Shown in pieces: positions 8,898-17,876 of a stretch of DNA of 64,000 bases. Below the pieces are notes generated by a model. That model saw only the letters and a program-made list of their open reading frames with translations. It made no database searches and had not been told where the DNA came from. The position numbers were made by a program, and so were the translations under genes. This stretch comes from Bdellovibrio sp. KM01 (GTDB lineage: Bacteria > Bdellovibrionota > Bdellovibrionia > Bdellovibrionales > Bdellovibrionaceae), in assembly GCF_013752535.1 (NCBI RefSeq), contig NZ_CP058348.1, positions 1,860,001 through 1,924,000 on the forward strand, given 5' to 3'. The first letter of the stretch is position 1. Every line of letters begins with the position of its first letter.

Positions 8898-8929
8898 AAA
8901 AAATCCCTTCCTGGGATTTTTTGTTTTTT
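8898..8929. terminator. second, symmetrical terminator-like hairpin after rplS
   Basis: AAAAAATCCC (8898-8907) and GGGATTTTTT (8913-8922) pair around TTCCT, and six more T follow at 8924-8929. It probably backs up the first terminator. The rest of the 230-base gap up to rnhB shows no further clear element. Confidence 0.65.
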
Positions 8930-9023
8930 GCGCAGACTGTTTTGAAGTGACCAGCTAAATCGGCTCTGTCTAAAATCACCGTGCTTTAACTTTTTAAGCA
9001 TTGAGCAGCGGGATAAGACAGCC

Positions 9024-9773
9024 ATGGCAAAAACTAAATCAGCAAAATCTAAGAAGACGTTGAAAGCTGCAAAGGCAAAACGTCCAGCGATCAAGTATGC
9101 GGCGGCAGGGAAATCTGCGAAGTCTGTGACTGTGGTTAAGGCAAAAAAGGCGACGAAGCCTAAAAAGAATCTGGATCTTCCAAAAGTGGAATGGAGAGAT
9201 TTTTCTCCCACTCCGGTAATTGGCGTTGATGAAGTAGGTCGCGGTTGTCTGGCGGGCCCCGTGTATGCGGCTGCGGTAATTTTTGAGTCGGAAGATCTGC
9301 AGGATCTGGTGACGGATTCAAAGCTTTTGTCCGAAGAGCGTCGTGAAGAGCTCGCGAAACTTATTAAAGAAAAACATAAAGTCGGCATCGGCTCTGCAAG
9401 TGTCGAAGAGATCGATGAACTGAATATCTTGCAGGCATCTTTGCTTGCGATGAAGCGCGCGATTGAAGCACTGGGTGTGACTTCGGGGCATGTATTGGTT
9501 GATGGAAATCAAAAGATCCCGAATCTGAATGGCTTTCATCAAACAACCGTGATCAAAGGTGATTTGCGTGTGGCTCCGATTTCTGCGGCATCGATTGTTG
9601 CGAAGGTAACTCGTGACAACTTGATGAAAGATTTGGGAGTGAAATTTCCAGTTTATGGCTTCGAAGGACACAAAGGTTACTCAACACCAGTGCACAAACA
9701 ATCCATCGTCGAGCACGGACCGTGTGATCATCACCGCAAGTCCTTCGCCGGAGTTAAAGAATACGTCCGTTAA
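9024..9773 (+). CDS. rnhB: ribonuclease HII with a lysine/alanine-rich N-terminal tail
   Basis: The catalytic core starts near residue 65. [15 protein letters not shown] holds the first acidic pair (D69, E70), [12 protein letters not shown] follows, VLVDGNQ supplies the next Asp (D160), and [11 protein letters not shown] and [10 protein letters not shown] complete the fold. RNase HII cuts RNA at ribonucleotides embedded in DNA and at hybrids. Unusually, residues 1-48 are a basic tail rich in Lys and Ala ([16 protein letters not shown]) resembling histone H1-like tails. yraN overlaps the 3' end. Confidence 0.95.
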   Translation: MAKTKSAKSKKTLKAAKAKRPAIKYAAAGKSAKSVTVVKAKKATKPKKNLDLPKVEWRDFSPTPVIGVDEVGRGCLAGPVYAAAVIFESEDLQDLVTDSKLLSEERREELAKLIKEKHKVGIGSASVEEIDELNILQASLLAMKRAIEALGVTSGHVLVDGNQKIPNLNGFHQTTVIKGDLRVAPISAASIVAKVTRDNLMKDLGVKFPVYGFEGHKGYSTPVHKQSIVEHGPCDHHRKSFAGVKEYVR

Positions 9774-10113
9774 AAAAGCTTACTGGGCTCACGAACGCGG
9801 AGTTCAGTCTGAAGAATTTGTCTCCAAGTACTATATCAATCGAAATTATCAGTTACTTAAACGGCGTGTGAAAACGCCGTTCGCGGAGATCGATTTGCTC
9901 TTTCGAACTCCTGACCGAAGAAATCTTTTAATGGTCGAAGTTAAGACGGCCAATCAAACAACATTTTACAATGCACGAATATCGCCGCGACAAAAATTTC
10001 GCTTAAAAGGAGCCGCTGTGTTTTTAGCCGCGCGATTCAATTGCCTGGTCGAGGTCCATTGGGCCTTCGTTACTCGATTTGGGGAAGTCACCATCATAGA
10101 CGATGTAACATAA
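9655..10113 (+). CDS. UPF0102 (YraN-like) endonuclease-fold protein
   Basis: The conserved part is [20 protein letters not shown], then FAEIDLLF and LLMVEVKTA, which is the restriction-endonuclease-like EID/ExK arrangement of the YraN/UPF0102 family. Its function is unsettled; neighbours are commonly rnhB or rsmI, as here. The start is uncertain. ATG 9655 overlaps rnhB by 119 bases, while GTG 9724 gives 129 residues, nearer the usual family length. The stop lies five bases from the lptD stop on the other strand. Confidence 0.85.
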   Translation: MASKDTKVTQHQCTNNPSSSTDRVIITASPSPELKNTSVKKAYWAHERGVQSEEFVSKYYINRNYQLLKRRVKTPFAEIDLLFRTPDRRNLLMVEVKTANQTTFYNARISPRQKFRLKGAAVFLAARFNCLVEVHWAFVTRFGEVTIIDDVT

Positions 10114-10118
10114 ATTTT

Positions 10119-12620
10119 CTAGAAACCGAATTGGTCCAAGGCTTCTGGTGGCATTGGTGGTTTTGGTGTTCCGTCGAAGTTGAACTCGGCACTAAGGCGC
10201 AAGTTGGTGTCACCACCGGTAACTTGGTCTTGAATCAATGTGATCATCCAACAATCGCCGGGCGGTTTAAATTGAGCGATGTAGGCCCAAGACTTTGGAT
10301 TATCAGTACTTCCGCGCGCATTCGCATCGTAAACCAAGCGACCCATTAGATTCACATAACGAGAAATAAAGCCGGCGGAGAAAGCCCAGTCTTCGGTGCG
10401 CGTTGTTGGGTCCACGGGTTTGCCTGGAGAAATTTTGTACTGCTTGGTTAAAGCGACTTGTGCGAATTGACCCATATCATTCAAGACACGCACTCGTGAA
10501 GAGGCGTTGGTGACGCCGTGATAAGGATAGTAATTGAAGATAGAATATGTCTGGAAGCGCGCTAAACGCACATCCAGCGTCGCACTTAAGTCAGACCAGG
10601 GCTCACCCTGCGCTTTGTTGTTTTGAGTGCCGTCATAGGATTGCGCGAGTTTCAAGTAACCGATCTGTTGATATTCGGGACGGTCACTCAGCCAGGTTTT
10701 TCGGATGATTTTATTCGTTAAGGCAAATGTTACCAGATTTCGATCATACACGCGGTCCGTATAGTCGAACTGCAAGCCGTAATCAGATGCTAAGTCCAAG
10801 TCGGAGATGGAATCAGTCGAAGTGTAGGGCGCATCATTCACTTTACCTTGGCCATAAAAAGGATGCGTCCCTTGATCAATCCAAGGAATATTGGTGTAAG
10901 AAATCTCAGGAATAATTTCGTGTTTAAAGCGAGTGGCTTTAGAGTCCACTTGATCGCCGTAAATACGACTGAAATCCATGCGACCGGTAAGCTCGGTGCG
11001 GGCGTATCTGCGCACGTAATTTTTTTGATCGCTGACTTCGAAATTATAATGTGTCTCGCGGTAGCTTACTCGTGGTAGGACGTCGATACCGTCAGACACT
11101 TTGATCGGATAAGAAAGTGTCGGCAAGAAATCCAAACGTTGACCGGTACGAATAAGATCTGTTGATGGGTCATAATTGCCGTCGTACTTTTTTTGACAAC
11201 CAGGAGTGTCTGACCATTGGGGAGTTCCGCAGGTGCTGTCGACATAGCGGATTTTGTTTCCGTTCGCATCGACACCATAAACCATGTCGTCATAGGCCTG
11301 TCCACTGCGTGCGAAATTCACATAGTCCAAATTAATTGTGTAAACGAAATTTGTCTCGCCAATGTTTTTTTCAACCTGCGACCAGCGGATTTCCGGCAAG
11401 CGGTGAACGGCATCTTCATTTCCAGCCAAAGGATCCGCTTGTAAAATATTGTAATAGTAAGACGTATCGACACTGGTGTGAGTATCTTTGGTATTTTTTG
11501 TCACCGACACACGACTTTCCATCGCCGAGTCACCGTGATTCATCGTTTCCAGAGGGAAATCTTTTGGATATTGAAGGTCACTCGCCAGGTTTACGCTGGC
11601 ACGGTGAACATAATCGTTGGGCATCGTTTGGTAGTGATCGTATTTAACATACCAACGCTCAAGCGGCGTATTTTTATCGGCCGGGGAGCGATAGTCATTA
11701 AGGCGCGAATCGTGACCGAAAGCGCTATCGTAAAGTGTGGCTGTATTTAAAATACCGCCACTGTCTTCGTTCAAAGCATAGCGGTACTCGAGCATTCCTT
11801 TAAGACCACGCTTTTCGTAGTTCTTAAGAGTGATCGTGGCATCGGTGTTACGAGAAATTGCCCAGAAATACGGTTGGTAGAATGTAAAACCCCCGTTATC
11901 AGACAACTCGAAGCCGGGAGTCAAAAGACCTGTTTGACGGTCACTCTTTAAGGGAACAACCAGGTAAGGAAACCAGAAGACGGGAATATCAGAAACTCTT
12001 AAGATCGCATTCTTGATGTAAGCATAGCCACCCATTTCAGCGCGAACTGTCGATCCCGAAAAACTCCAGGAAGCGGGACAGTTTGTACAAGTCGTATAGT
12101 CGGCGTTACTAACGATAAATTCCTGATCGCCGGTTTTTTCTAAAACAGTTCCAGAAAACGCCACGGGACCCGATGAAACATAACCATTGTAAATGATGCC
12201 GGTGTTGTTTTCGTAATCAAGATTGATGTGGGAGCCAGCGATCGTGTTTTTCATGTCGCTGATTTCTACATTGCCCATGAGTTCTGCGCGATGAGTGCGA
12301 AGGTGAACGACGGCTTTGTCGGAGCGGATATGTTGCCCTTGATAAACGATCTGTACATTGCCTTCAAGTTCAACCGTTTCGCGCTCGTTATCGCGGAACA
12401 TGCTATCAGCATTCAGCATTATGCCCTGAATTTTTGCAGCGGGTGCTGTCGGTGATGCCCCCGGGGTTGGTGTTGGTGTAGGAATCGGATCCATAGCCAA
12501 AGCCGTGGATGACGTCACCAAAGACAGGAATATTGATAAAAACAAGATGAACCAACGTAGATGCACCAAACTATGGTAGGGAGTCTTTAGCCCTTTGTCG
12601 AGCTTGAAATTTGGACTCAA
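10119..12620 (-). CDS. lptD: LPS-assembly outer membrane protein LptD
   Basis: The frame encodes up to 833 residues. After the signal peptide (WFILFLSIFLSLVTSSTALA) comes a Pro/Thr linker and then the OstA/LptA-like beta-jellyroll (LNADSMFRDNERETVELEGNV, then DKAVVHLRTHRAELMGNVEI). Next are the conserved NADYTTCTNCPASW and IPVFWFPYLVVPL and a long C-terminal beta-barrel. LptD with LptE inserts LPS into the outer leaflet. The frame opens at a TTG with no clear ribosome site. A start at TTG 12569 or GTG 12566 would remove an odd 17-residue leader. The C-terminal Phe is typical of outer-membrane barrels. Confidence 0.94.
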   Translation of the reverse strand: MSPNFKLDKGLKTPYHSLVHLRWFILFLSIFLSLVTSSTALAMDPIPTPTPTPGASPTAPAAKIQGIMLNADSMFRDNERETVELEGNVQIVYQGQHIRSDKAVVHLRTHRAELMGNVEISDMKNTIAGSHINLDYENNTGIIYNGYVSSGPVAFSGTVLEKTGDQEFIVSNADYTTCTNCPASWSFSGSTVRAEMGGYAYIKNAILRVSDIPVFWFPYLVVPLKSDRQTGLLTPGFELSDNGGFTFYQPYFWAISRNTDATITLKNYEKRGLKGMLEYRYALNEDSGGILNTATLYDSAFGHDSRLNDYRSPADKNTPLERWYVKYDHYQTMPNDYVHRASVNLASDLQYPKDFPLETMNHGDSAMESRVSVTKNTKDTHTSVDTSYYYNILQADPLAGNEDAVHRLPEIRWSQVEKNIGETNFVYTINLDYVNFARSGQAYDDMVYGVDANGNKIRYVDSTCGTPQWSDTPGCQKKYDGNYDPSTDLIRTGQRLDFLPTLSYPIKVSDGIDVLPRVSYRETHYNFEVSDQKNYVRRYARTELTGRMDFSRIYGDQVDSKATRFKHEIIPEISYTNIPWIDQGTHPFYGQGKVNDAPYTSTDSISDLDLASDYGLQFDYTDRVYDRNLVTFALTNKIIRKTWLSDRPEYQQIGYLKLAQSYDGTQNNKAQGEPWSDLSATLDVRLARFQTYSIFNYYPYHGVTNASSRVRVLNDMGQFAQVALTKQYKISPGKPVDPTTRTEDWAFSAGFISRYVNLMGRLVYDANARGSTDNPKSWAYIAQFKPPGDCWMITLIQDQVTGGDTNLRLSAEFNFDGTPKPPMPPEALDQFGF

Positions 12621-12681
12621 AACGGCATGGAAATGCGCCGTTAAGTTAGAACCTGATCAGTGAAGAAGAAGGGACTATTTC

Positions 12682-13008
12682 ATGGATTTGAAACTCGTTT
12701 TAGACGGGGATATTACTATTATTTCTTTGAGCGGCCGCATTGAGATCGAAAAAGCTCAATCATTCAAAAAAGCCTGCTTAACTGCTTTCGCCGACAAAAA
12801 AGTCGTCTTTTGCATGAAGAATTTAAATTTCGTCGGATCCTCGGGGATTCAGTCATTTTTCGGGCTGTTAAATGAAATGAATGAAACCAAGCAATTGAAT
12901 GTAAAAATCGCGGGATTGAATCCAGATTTCCAGCGCCTTTTTGCATTTTCTCAGTGCCCGGCGCTGGAAGTTCATGAAAGTATTGAAGGCGCTCTACAAA
13001 GTTTCTAG
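12682..13008 (+). CDS. STAS-domain protein (anti-sigma factor antagonist-like)
   Basis: This 108-residue protein is a single STAS domain. It has an N-terminal strand pair (ITIISLSGRIEIEKAQSFKK), a core MKNLNFVGSSGIQSFFGLL, and a C-terminal helix. Ser53/Ser54 before Gly55 correspond to the phosphorylatable serine region of SpoIIAA-type antagonists, although the usual preceding Asp is Gly here. No anti-sigma kinase is encoded nearby, so the partner is unknown. Start: ATG 12682, with GAAGAAGGG about nine bases upstream. It is divergent from lptD. Confidence 0.85.
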   Translation: MDLKLVLDGDITIISLSGRIEIEKAQSFKKACLTAFADKKVVFCMKNLNFVGSSGIQSFFGLLNEMNETKQLNVKIAGLNPDFQRLFAFSQCPALEVHESIEGALQSF

Positions 13009-13010
13009 GT

Positions 13011-13028
13011 CCGTCGCCGTAGCGACGG
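13011..13028. repeat. 7-bp GC hairpin between convergent STAS and coiled-coil genes
   Basis: CCGTCGC, loop CGTA, GCGACGG is a perfect stem between two convergent stop codons. It has no T-run on either strand. It may stop or stabilise both transcripts. Confidence 0.5.
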
Positions 13029-13034
13029 CGGAAG

Positions 13035-14156
13035 TTATTCCTGTTTACGCATATCGTTTAATTTCTGACTTAACTCAAGGTTCAAGCGCTCCAAAGCAGC
13101 GGCTGCAGCCTTGAGTTTTTCATTTTCTTCGTTTTTAGCATTCCACATATAACGAAGACTTTCGAGTTGCTCGAAATACTGGCGATTTTCTTTTTCCAGT
13201 TTTTGAATCGACTCTTGATCTTGCACCACGCGGATTTGTAAGTCGGCATGCTCAACACCTAGTTTTTGATTCTGACGCGTAAGCTCGCTCATACGCTCTT
13301 GTTGGCGCGTGATTTCTTGCTCCAGACGGTGGCGAATTTCCTCTTTGCTACGACGAACAACAACCAGCTCATTTTCAAGCGTATCTTGGCGTTCTAGCGC
13401 CGAGTGAAGTTTTGCGGTCTTCACTTCAAGATCTTCTTGAGCTTGATGGAGGACCTGAAGTTCTTTGCTCATGCTCGCGATCTGGTCTTCATAATGTTGA
13501 ACCATTTCTTGAGCTTTTTTATCAGAAGTTTCGACCTGGTAGCGCGCATTCTTGGTAACTTCAATCACTTGATGGCGAAGGTCGCGTAGTAATGCCTCGT
13601 TGTGATTTAAGCTGGATTCAAGTTCTGAAACACGAGCATCCTGAGCTGCTGAATATTCTTTCAGTTGCTGAATGTAGGGTTTCACCTGAGTTTTGATGCG
13701 ATCATGATATTTCTCATGGCGGACGATATCCGCTGTCATCGCTCGGACTTTTTGCTCGAGGGCACGCATTTTTTCTGCCTGAATTTCTTTTTCGCGCTCG
13801 ATTTGGTCAACCTTGTGTTTCCACATGTTGTCTTTTTCGCGCCAAACAAGAATCTGATCCGTTACGGATGACTGTGACAGGCGAGCTTTTGCACTTTCTT
13901 CGCTAAGACGTTGATTTTCATTCTCCAGCAAAGAGAGTCGGCGAATCGCAACTTTAAGTCGCGCCATCAAATCTTCATTCTGGGAAATAAGGTTTTCCAC
14001 AGTTGATGATTTCAAAATCTCTTTTGGTAAATGACTGACGTCAGCTCTTTTGGGAAGCTCGTCGGGAAGTGGAATAGGAGCGACCCTGGGCTGGTGTTGC
14101 TCAAATTCAAAGTCTAAATGTGCTAATTTCGCGCTCTGGAATTGTTCGGTGTCCAT
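13035..14156 (-). CDS. coiled-coil protein of unknown function
   Basis: This 373-residue protein has no signal peptide. Residues 1-55 are Pro-containing and probably unstructured (QHQPRVAPIPLPDELPKRAD). From about residue 55 to the end it is almost continuous heptad-like coiled coil, for example ENENQRLSEESAKARL and LEQEITRQQERMSELTRQ. It is probably cytoplasmic and oligomeric. I do not recognise a family. The ATG has a strong ribosome site (GGAGGAGG). It is convergent with the STAS gene and divergent from the gene at 14298. Confidence 0.85.
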   Translation of the reverse strand: MDTEQFQSAKLAHLDFEFEQHQPRVAPIPLPDELPKRADVSHLPKEILKSSTVENLISQNEDLMARLKVAIRRLSLLENENQRLSEESAKARLSQSSVTDQILVWREKDNMWKHKVDQIEREKEIQAEKMRALEQKVRAMTADIVRHEKYHDRIKTQVKPYIQQLKEYSAAQDARVSELESSLNHNEALLRDLRHQVIEVTKNARYQVETSDKKAQEMVQHYEDQIASMSKELQVLHQAQEDLEVKTAKLHSALERQDTLENELVVVRRSKEEIRHRLEQEITRQQERMSELTRQNQKLGVEHADLQIRVVQDQESIQKLEKENRQYFEQLESLRYMWNAKNEENEKLKAAAAALERLNLELSQKLNDMRKQE

Positions 14157-14217
14157 AGCCCTCCTCCATGAAGTCTAGGTCGCCCTAAATCCAGTTTCTC
14201 AGCCTGAGACAATTCCG

Positions 14218-14274
14218 TCAAACCAAAGGCTTAAGACTAGACCAAGATCTCGTGAAATAGGCTTTATGGTTTGA
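14218..14274. repeat. 8-bp inverted repeat in the 13035/14298 divergent promoter region
   Basis: TCAAACCA (14218-14225) and TGGTTTGA (14267-14274) are exact reverse complements 41 bases apart, lying between two divergent genes. They could be operator half-sites, but arms this short can arise by chance. Confidence 0.3.
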
Positions 14275-14297
14275 AAGTAAAGTCCGAAAAGTAATCC

Positions 14298-14891
14298 ATG
14301 GCAGTTCCAGCATTAAAAGACAATGCCGCTGTGGCATCAGAAATTAAGAAGATCGATGACGCTGGCCTATTTGATATGGGCAAGGTGGATAGTTCTGAGT
14401 TGGGAAGTCCTGAGTCTTTCCGCTATAAAATTCTGACATTGGTGTTGGGCGAAAGATACGATCGCGCGATCGAAGAGTTGAAAGACTTTTTGGAGGAGCC
14501 GTCGGAATATCCAGACTTTAAAGGTAAGATCACGAGGTTCATCCATCACGGTATTGATTTGATTTATGCGATCAAAGCTAAACGTGGTTTTCCGGGGATT
14601 AATTCTTTGACCCGCGCTAAGCAACAAGAGCTTCGCGAGAAATTTAAAGAACACTTTAAAGAGCTTCAGTATATCCTTAAAACCATTGAAAAAATTCAGA
14701 CCGATCTGCGTATTGCGGATGCTCGTTCTACGATTTATGTGGTGCGCGCGCTGTGTGCAGCGGCCTTGGGGATTGTTATTTTGGCGTTTTGGTTGGATAT
14801 CGTTCATGGTCTCGCGCAGACGAGCGTGGTTGTCTTTGATGATGCCTTCGGGCGGCTAGCAAACTGGCTGGTTGAGCTCGTCGGTCTTTAA
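14298..14891 (+). CDS. unknown protein with one C-terminal membrane segment
   Basis: This 197-residue protein is mostly soluble and helical (RYDRAIEELKDFLEEPSEYP, LREKFKEHFKELQYILKTIE). A single hydrophobic segment lies near residues 148-168 (VVRALCAAALGIVILAFWL), followed by a short amphipathic end. The arrangement suggests a cytoplasmic domain anchored to the inner membrane by its C-terminus. No family recognised. A terminator follows three bases after the stop. Confidence 0.8.
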   Translation: MAVPALKDNAAVASEIKKIDDAGLFDMGKVDSSELGSPESFRYKILTLVLGERYDRAIEELKDFLEEPSEYPDFKGKITRFIHHGIDLIYAIKAKRGFPGINSLTRAKQQELREKFKEHFKELQYILKTIEKIQTDLRIADARSTIYVVRALCAAALGIVILAFWLDIVHGLAQTSVVVFDDAFGRLANWLVELVGL

Positions 14892-14893
14892 TG

Positions 14894-14922
14894 AAAAAAG
14901 CCACTTTCAAAGTGGCTTTTTT
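14894..14922. terminator. bidirectional terminator between the 14298 gene and the VKOR-DsbA gene
   Basis: GCCACT TTCAA AGTGGC (14900-14905/14911-14916) is flanked by six A on the left and six T on the right, so it can stop transcripts from both convergent genes. Confidence 0.9.
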
Positions 14923-14930
14923 GTTTTCTA

Positions 14931-16139
14931 TTACTTTTTAATAGTTCTGTAAACTTCTTCTAGGATCGGTTTGGATTGGCCGCCGCTGAGAAGCTTTCCG
15001 TTAACAAACACCGTTGGTGTCCCTTGTATTTGAGCATCGCCGCCTTCTTTAGCCATGGAGGAGATCATCTCTTTTGTTGCTGGGTCGTTTACGCATTTTT
15101 TCAGATCTTCTAAAGGAATTCCAACCTTTGTAGCGATTTGCTCAAGCATTTTGTCGATCAATTGAAGCTTGTACATCTCCATTTGGTTTTCGAAAACAAA
15201 GTCATGAGCTTCCCAGCCTTTTTTAGCAATCTGCTCAGAGCACATGACGGAAGCTGCCAGTCCGCAGCGTACGCCATCTCCGCCGCTCCCTTGCATCGCA
15301 GGGTTGCAAGTTGGATCAAGTGGGAATGGTTTGAAAACCAATTTTACGTCTGGGTGTGCTTTTACGAAGGCGTGAATTGGAGGAGCTGCGTCTTTGCAAT
15401 GTGGGCAAAGGAAGTCTGCAAACTCAACAATCGTCATTACGGCTGGTTCTGTTCCTGTTTGCAGGACAAGGCCCTTCGCAATATCAAATTTTTGCTCTGG
15501 TGATGGAATCCAAGAACGTACTTTGTCTTGAGTCATTTTTTGTAAATCACCGAAGCCTTGGCTTTCCATGTACATTAGGTTTGCAACAAAGGCGAAGACC
15601 GGGATGCAGATCAAAGAGCCTAAGATCCAGCGATCCGTTACGAAAATGTCCTTAATATCCTCAGTCAGGTTGCGAGCTGATAGGTTTTCAGCGCCTTTAA
15701 GTGCGCCGACGAAAGTGATGATTGAAAGTACGTAGGTACCGATGCAAACCAGGCAGTATGCTGTCATCGCAGTCGCGGAAATCAAGCCCATGATAACTGA
15801 ACCCAAAAGGACCAGGCTTGCCATCAAGAATGTATAGCGTGAAGTTTTCTCTGGATCTTGAGTTAGATTCCAACGAGTTACGCTTAAAAGGAAAAGTAAA
15901 ATAACATTTGTTACCAAGCCCCAAAGTGCAACGGGGATTCCCAGGAATGAAGCAAACTTGCTGGCTGTCACTGTGTCGCAATTAAATGTTGCGCTGACAT
16001 TACAGAAAGAGGTTCCAGTCAAAGTCCCGAACTTAACCGCATAAAAGTGTTGAGTCAGAAAAGCATGGCAGCCTATCGCGATCAAAGTTGCCAAAAGAGC
16101 GACAGTAAGGAAGACGTTTTTGTTCGAAGTTTGTTTCAT
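14931..16139 (-). CDS. VKOR-DsbA fusion (disulfide bond-forming enzyme)
   Basis: The 402-residue protein has an N-terminal membrane domain of the vitamin K epoxide reductase family. It has loop cysteines Cys46 and Cys54 (SFCNVSATFNC), the redox CxxC in YCLVC (129-132), and about five membrane helices up to residue 190. The C-terminal half is a periplasmic thioredoxin/DsbA-like domain with FADFLCPHC (245-248) and the cis-Pro loop GTPTVFVNGK. Such fusions oxidise exported proteins and pass electrons to quinone, replacing separate DsbB and DsbA. The ribosome site is weak (AAGG directly before ATG). It shares a terminator with the convergent 14298 gene. Confidence 0.92.
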   Translation of the reverse strand: MKQTSNKNVFLTVALLATLIAIGCHAFLTQHFYAVKFGTLTGTSFCNVSATFNCDTVTASKFASFLGIPVALWGLVTNVILLFLLSVTRWNLTQDPEKTSRYTFLMASLVLLGSVIMGLISATAMTAYCLVCIGTYVLSIITFVGALKGAENLSARNLTEDIKDIFVTDRWILGSLICIPVFAFVANLMYMESQGFGDLQKMTQDKVRSWIPSPEQKFDIAKGLVLQTGTEPAVMTIVEFADFLCPHCKDAAPPIHAFVKAHPDVKLVFKPFPLDPTCNPAMQGSGGDGVRCGLAASVMCSEQIAKKGWEAHDFVFENQMEMYKLQLIDKMLEQIATKVGIPLEDLKKCVNDPATKEMISSMAKEGGDAQIQGTPTVFVNGKLLSGGQSKPILEEVYRTIKK

Positions 16140-16217
16140 GCCTTATTCAATCTTAGATTCGTGTTTGAAATCAATAAATTTTATGTAAAAATTGAAGGGC
16201 TATCAAGGAAGACAGCT

Positions 16218-17876
16218 TTGAACGACATACAGAAGTGGATACGCATTCGTAAAGATCTCTATTTGCAAATGGAGAAACAAGTCCGTCATCGCCTGGGGGA
16301 AGATACCCCAGAGTTGATGCGTTATCATAAGACCTATCAAGGTGAATTTGCCCGGAAATGGCAGCCAGCCGCGCCTGTGGATTTGTGGGAGCAGATTGCA
16401 AATTCTCAAGTGGTTCTCATGGGGGACTTTCATGCTCTTCATCAGTCACAAAAAGCTCAGCTTCGTGTCTTAAGAAATATTCCTAAGGAACGTAAGACGG
16501 TTTTGGCTGTGGAATTTTTTGATGCTGCTGACCAGCCGAAAATTGATAAATTTATGCAAGGCAAGATGTCCGAAAAGGATTTCTTAAAAGCCATCAAATG
16601 GGAAACCCGCTGGGGTTTTCCATGGGAGCACTATCGCCCCCTTTTGCGTCATGCTCAGAAACATAAGATTTCCGTGTATGGTCTTAATAAGTCCTTCGCA
16701 AAGCGAAATGCCACGACATTGAAATCGCGGGATGTTTTTGCTGGTAAAAAAATTGCTGAACTGACCAAGGCTCATCCGCAGAGTTTGATCTTTGTGATTT
16801 ACGGCGATTTGCATTTGGCGTCGGCACACATTCCCGCAGAAATTCAAAAAAATCTGGGCAAGCCGTTTTCGAAAAATGTTCTTAGCATCTTTCAAAATGC
16901 GGAAAAAATCTATTTCCAGCTGTTAAATCAAGGCGCCGAGGGAAATACCGACCTCATTCGTATTAATCGCAACACCTTTTGTCTGATGAGTGTTCCGCCC
17001 TGGGTGAAATGGCAAAACTATTTGATGTATCTAGAGCAAACTTACGACGAGGGTTTGCAATTCGAAAGTGAAGACGACGATGATGATTGGGATGACGAGG
17101 ATTCTGATTTTGAACCGTTGGATTTCACGGATCACATTGGCCGCTATGTAAGGATCATGGCCGAGGAGTTGGATTTGGATGTGTCTTTGTCGGCTTTGTC
17201 GGTTTACTCTGCCAATGATGATTCCTTTTGGACTCAGGTGCGTGAACATTATGATGCGAAAAAGCAAATGTGGATTCAGCGTTTGATCGAGGATGAGTCC
17301 TCTTTCTATCTGCCTGAAATCAGCGCGGCTTATCTGGCGCGGGGGACGGTGAATCACGCGTCGACCTTGGCGATGCAGTACATTCATGCGCAGGTGAGCG
17401 AAAGTAAGCAGTTGTTTTCGGAAATGCCGCAGGATTTTCTGCGGTGGATTTGGATGGAAGCGGTTGCTTACTTTGGCTCGAAGATGATCAACCCAAAAAG
17501 AAAGACAGACACCATTGCGGATATTAAGGCCAGTTTGGTGCATAAGGATTCGTCTGATATTGGTAAAGAGGCTTTGCAGCTCGCTCTTGCGCAGAAAATG
17601 CATGAGTTGATGGTGATCACGGGAGTTCCGGAGCATAAGCTTCAGGCCAAACCTCGTCGCAAAGCGAGCTATATGGTGGCCGCGACTTTGCTTGGTGGCA
17701 TGATGGGGGAGCGTCTTTTCTTTGGCTATCAAAAGAAGCTTTTAAAGGCCTCTACGATGGCGTCTTTCATGCGAAAACCTATGGATAATAAAAACTTCGA
17801 AGTGGCGTATTACGGGATATTGGAAGTGGTTGAGTCTTTGCCAACCCCGTTTCACAGTAAAAAGGAAAAGCTATGA
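16218..17876 (+). CDS. ChaN-like (haem-binding family) protein with long C-terminal extension
   Basis: Residues about 40-270 match the ChaN/Cofac_haem_bdg fold: VVLMGDFHALHQSQ, then TVLAVEFFDAADQ, the WGFPWEHYRPLL segment and FVIYGDLHLASAHI. Known ChaN proteins are iron-regulated haem-binding lipoproteins, but here there is no signal peptide, so a cytoplasmic location is likely. An acidic block (DDDDDWDDEDSDFE) links it to a C-terminal half of about 260 residues that I do not recognise. Start: TTG 16218 with AAGGAAG six bases upstream. ATG 16269 is the alternative; the upstream extension overlaps the divergent VKOR gene. It overlaps the next gene by ATGA. Confidence 0.8.
   Translation: MNDIQKWIRIRKDLYLQMEKQVRHRLGEDTPELMRYHKTYQGEFARKWQPAAPVDLWEQIANSQVVLMGDFHALHQSQKAQLRVLRNIPKERKTVLAVEFFDAADQPKIDKFMQGKMSEKDFLKAIKWETRWGFPWEHYRPLLRHAQKHKISVYGLNKSFAKRNATTLKSRDVFAGKKIAELTKAHPQSLIFVIYGDLHLASAHIPAEIQKNLGKPFSKNVLSIFQNAEKIYFQLLNQGAEGNTDLIRINRNTFCLMSVPPWVKWQNYLMYLEQTYDEGLQFESEDDDDDWDDEDSDFEPLDFTDHIGRYVRIMAEELDLDVSLSALSVYSANDDSFWTQVREHYDAKKQMWIQRLIEDESSFYLPEISAAYLARGTVNHASTLAMQYIHAQVSESKQLFSEMPQDFLRWIWMEAVAYFGSKMINPKRKTDTIADIKASLVHKDSSDIGKEALQLALAQKMHELMVITGVPEHKLQAKPRRKASYMVAATLLGGMMGERLFFGYQKKLLKASTMASFMRKPMDNKNFEVAYYGILEVVESLPTPFHSKKEKL

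Noticed and set aside
13011-13028. Hairpin as a rho-independent terminator
   Set aside because: No T-run on either strand, so listed only as a repeat.
17031-17732. Minus-strand 233-codon frame
   Set aside because: Antisense to the ChaN-like gene; basic low-complexity product typical of a shadow frame.
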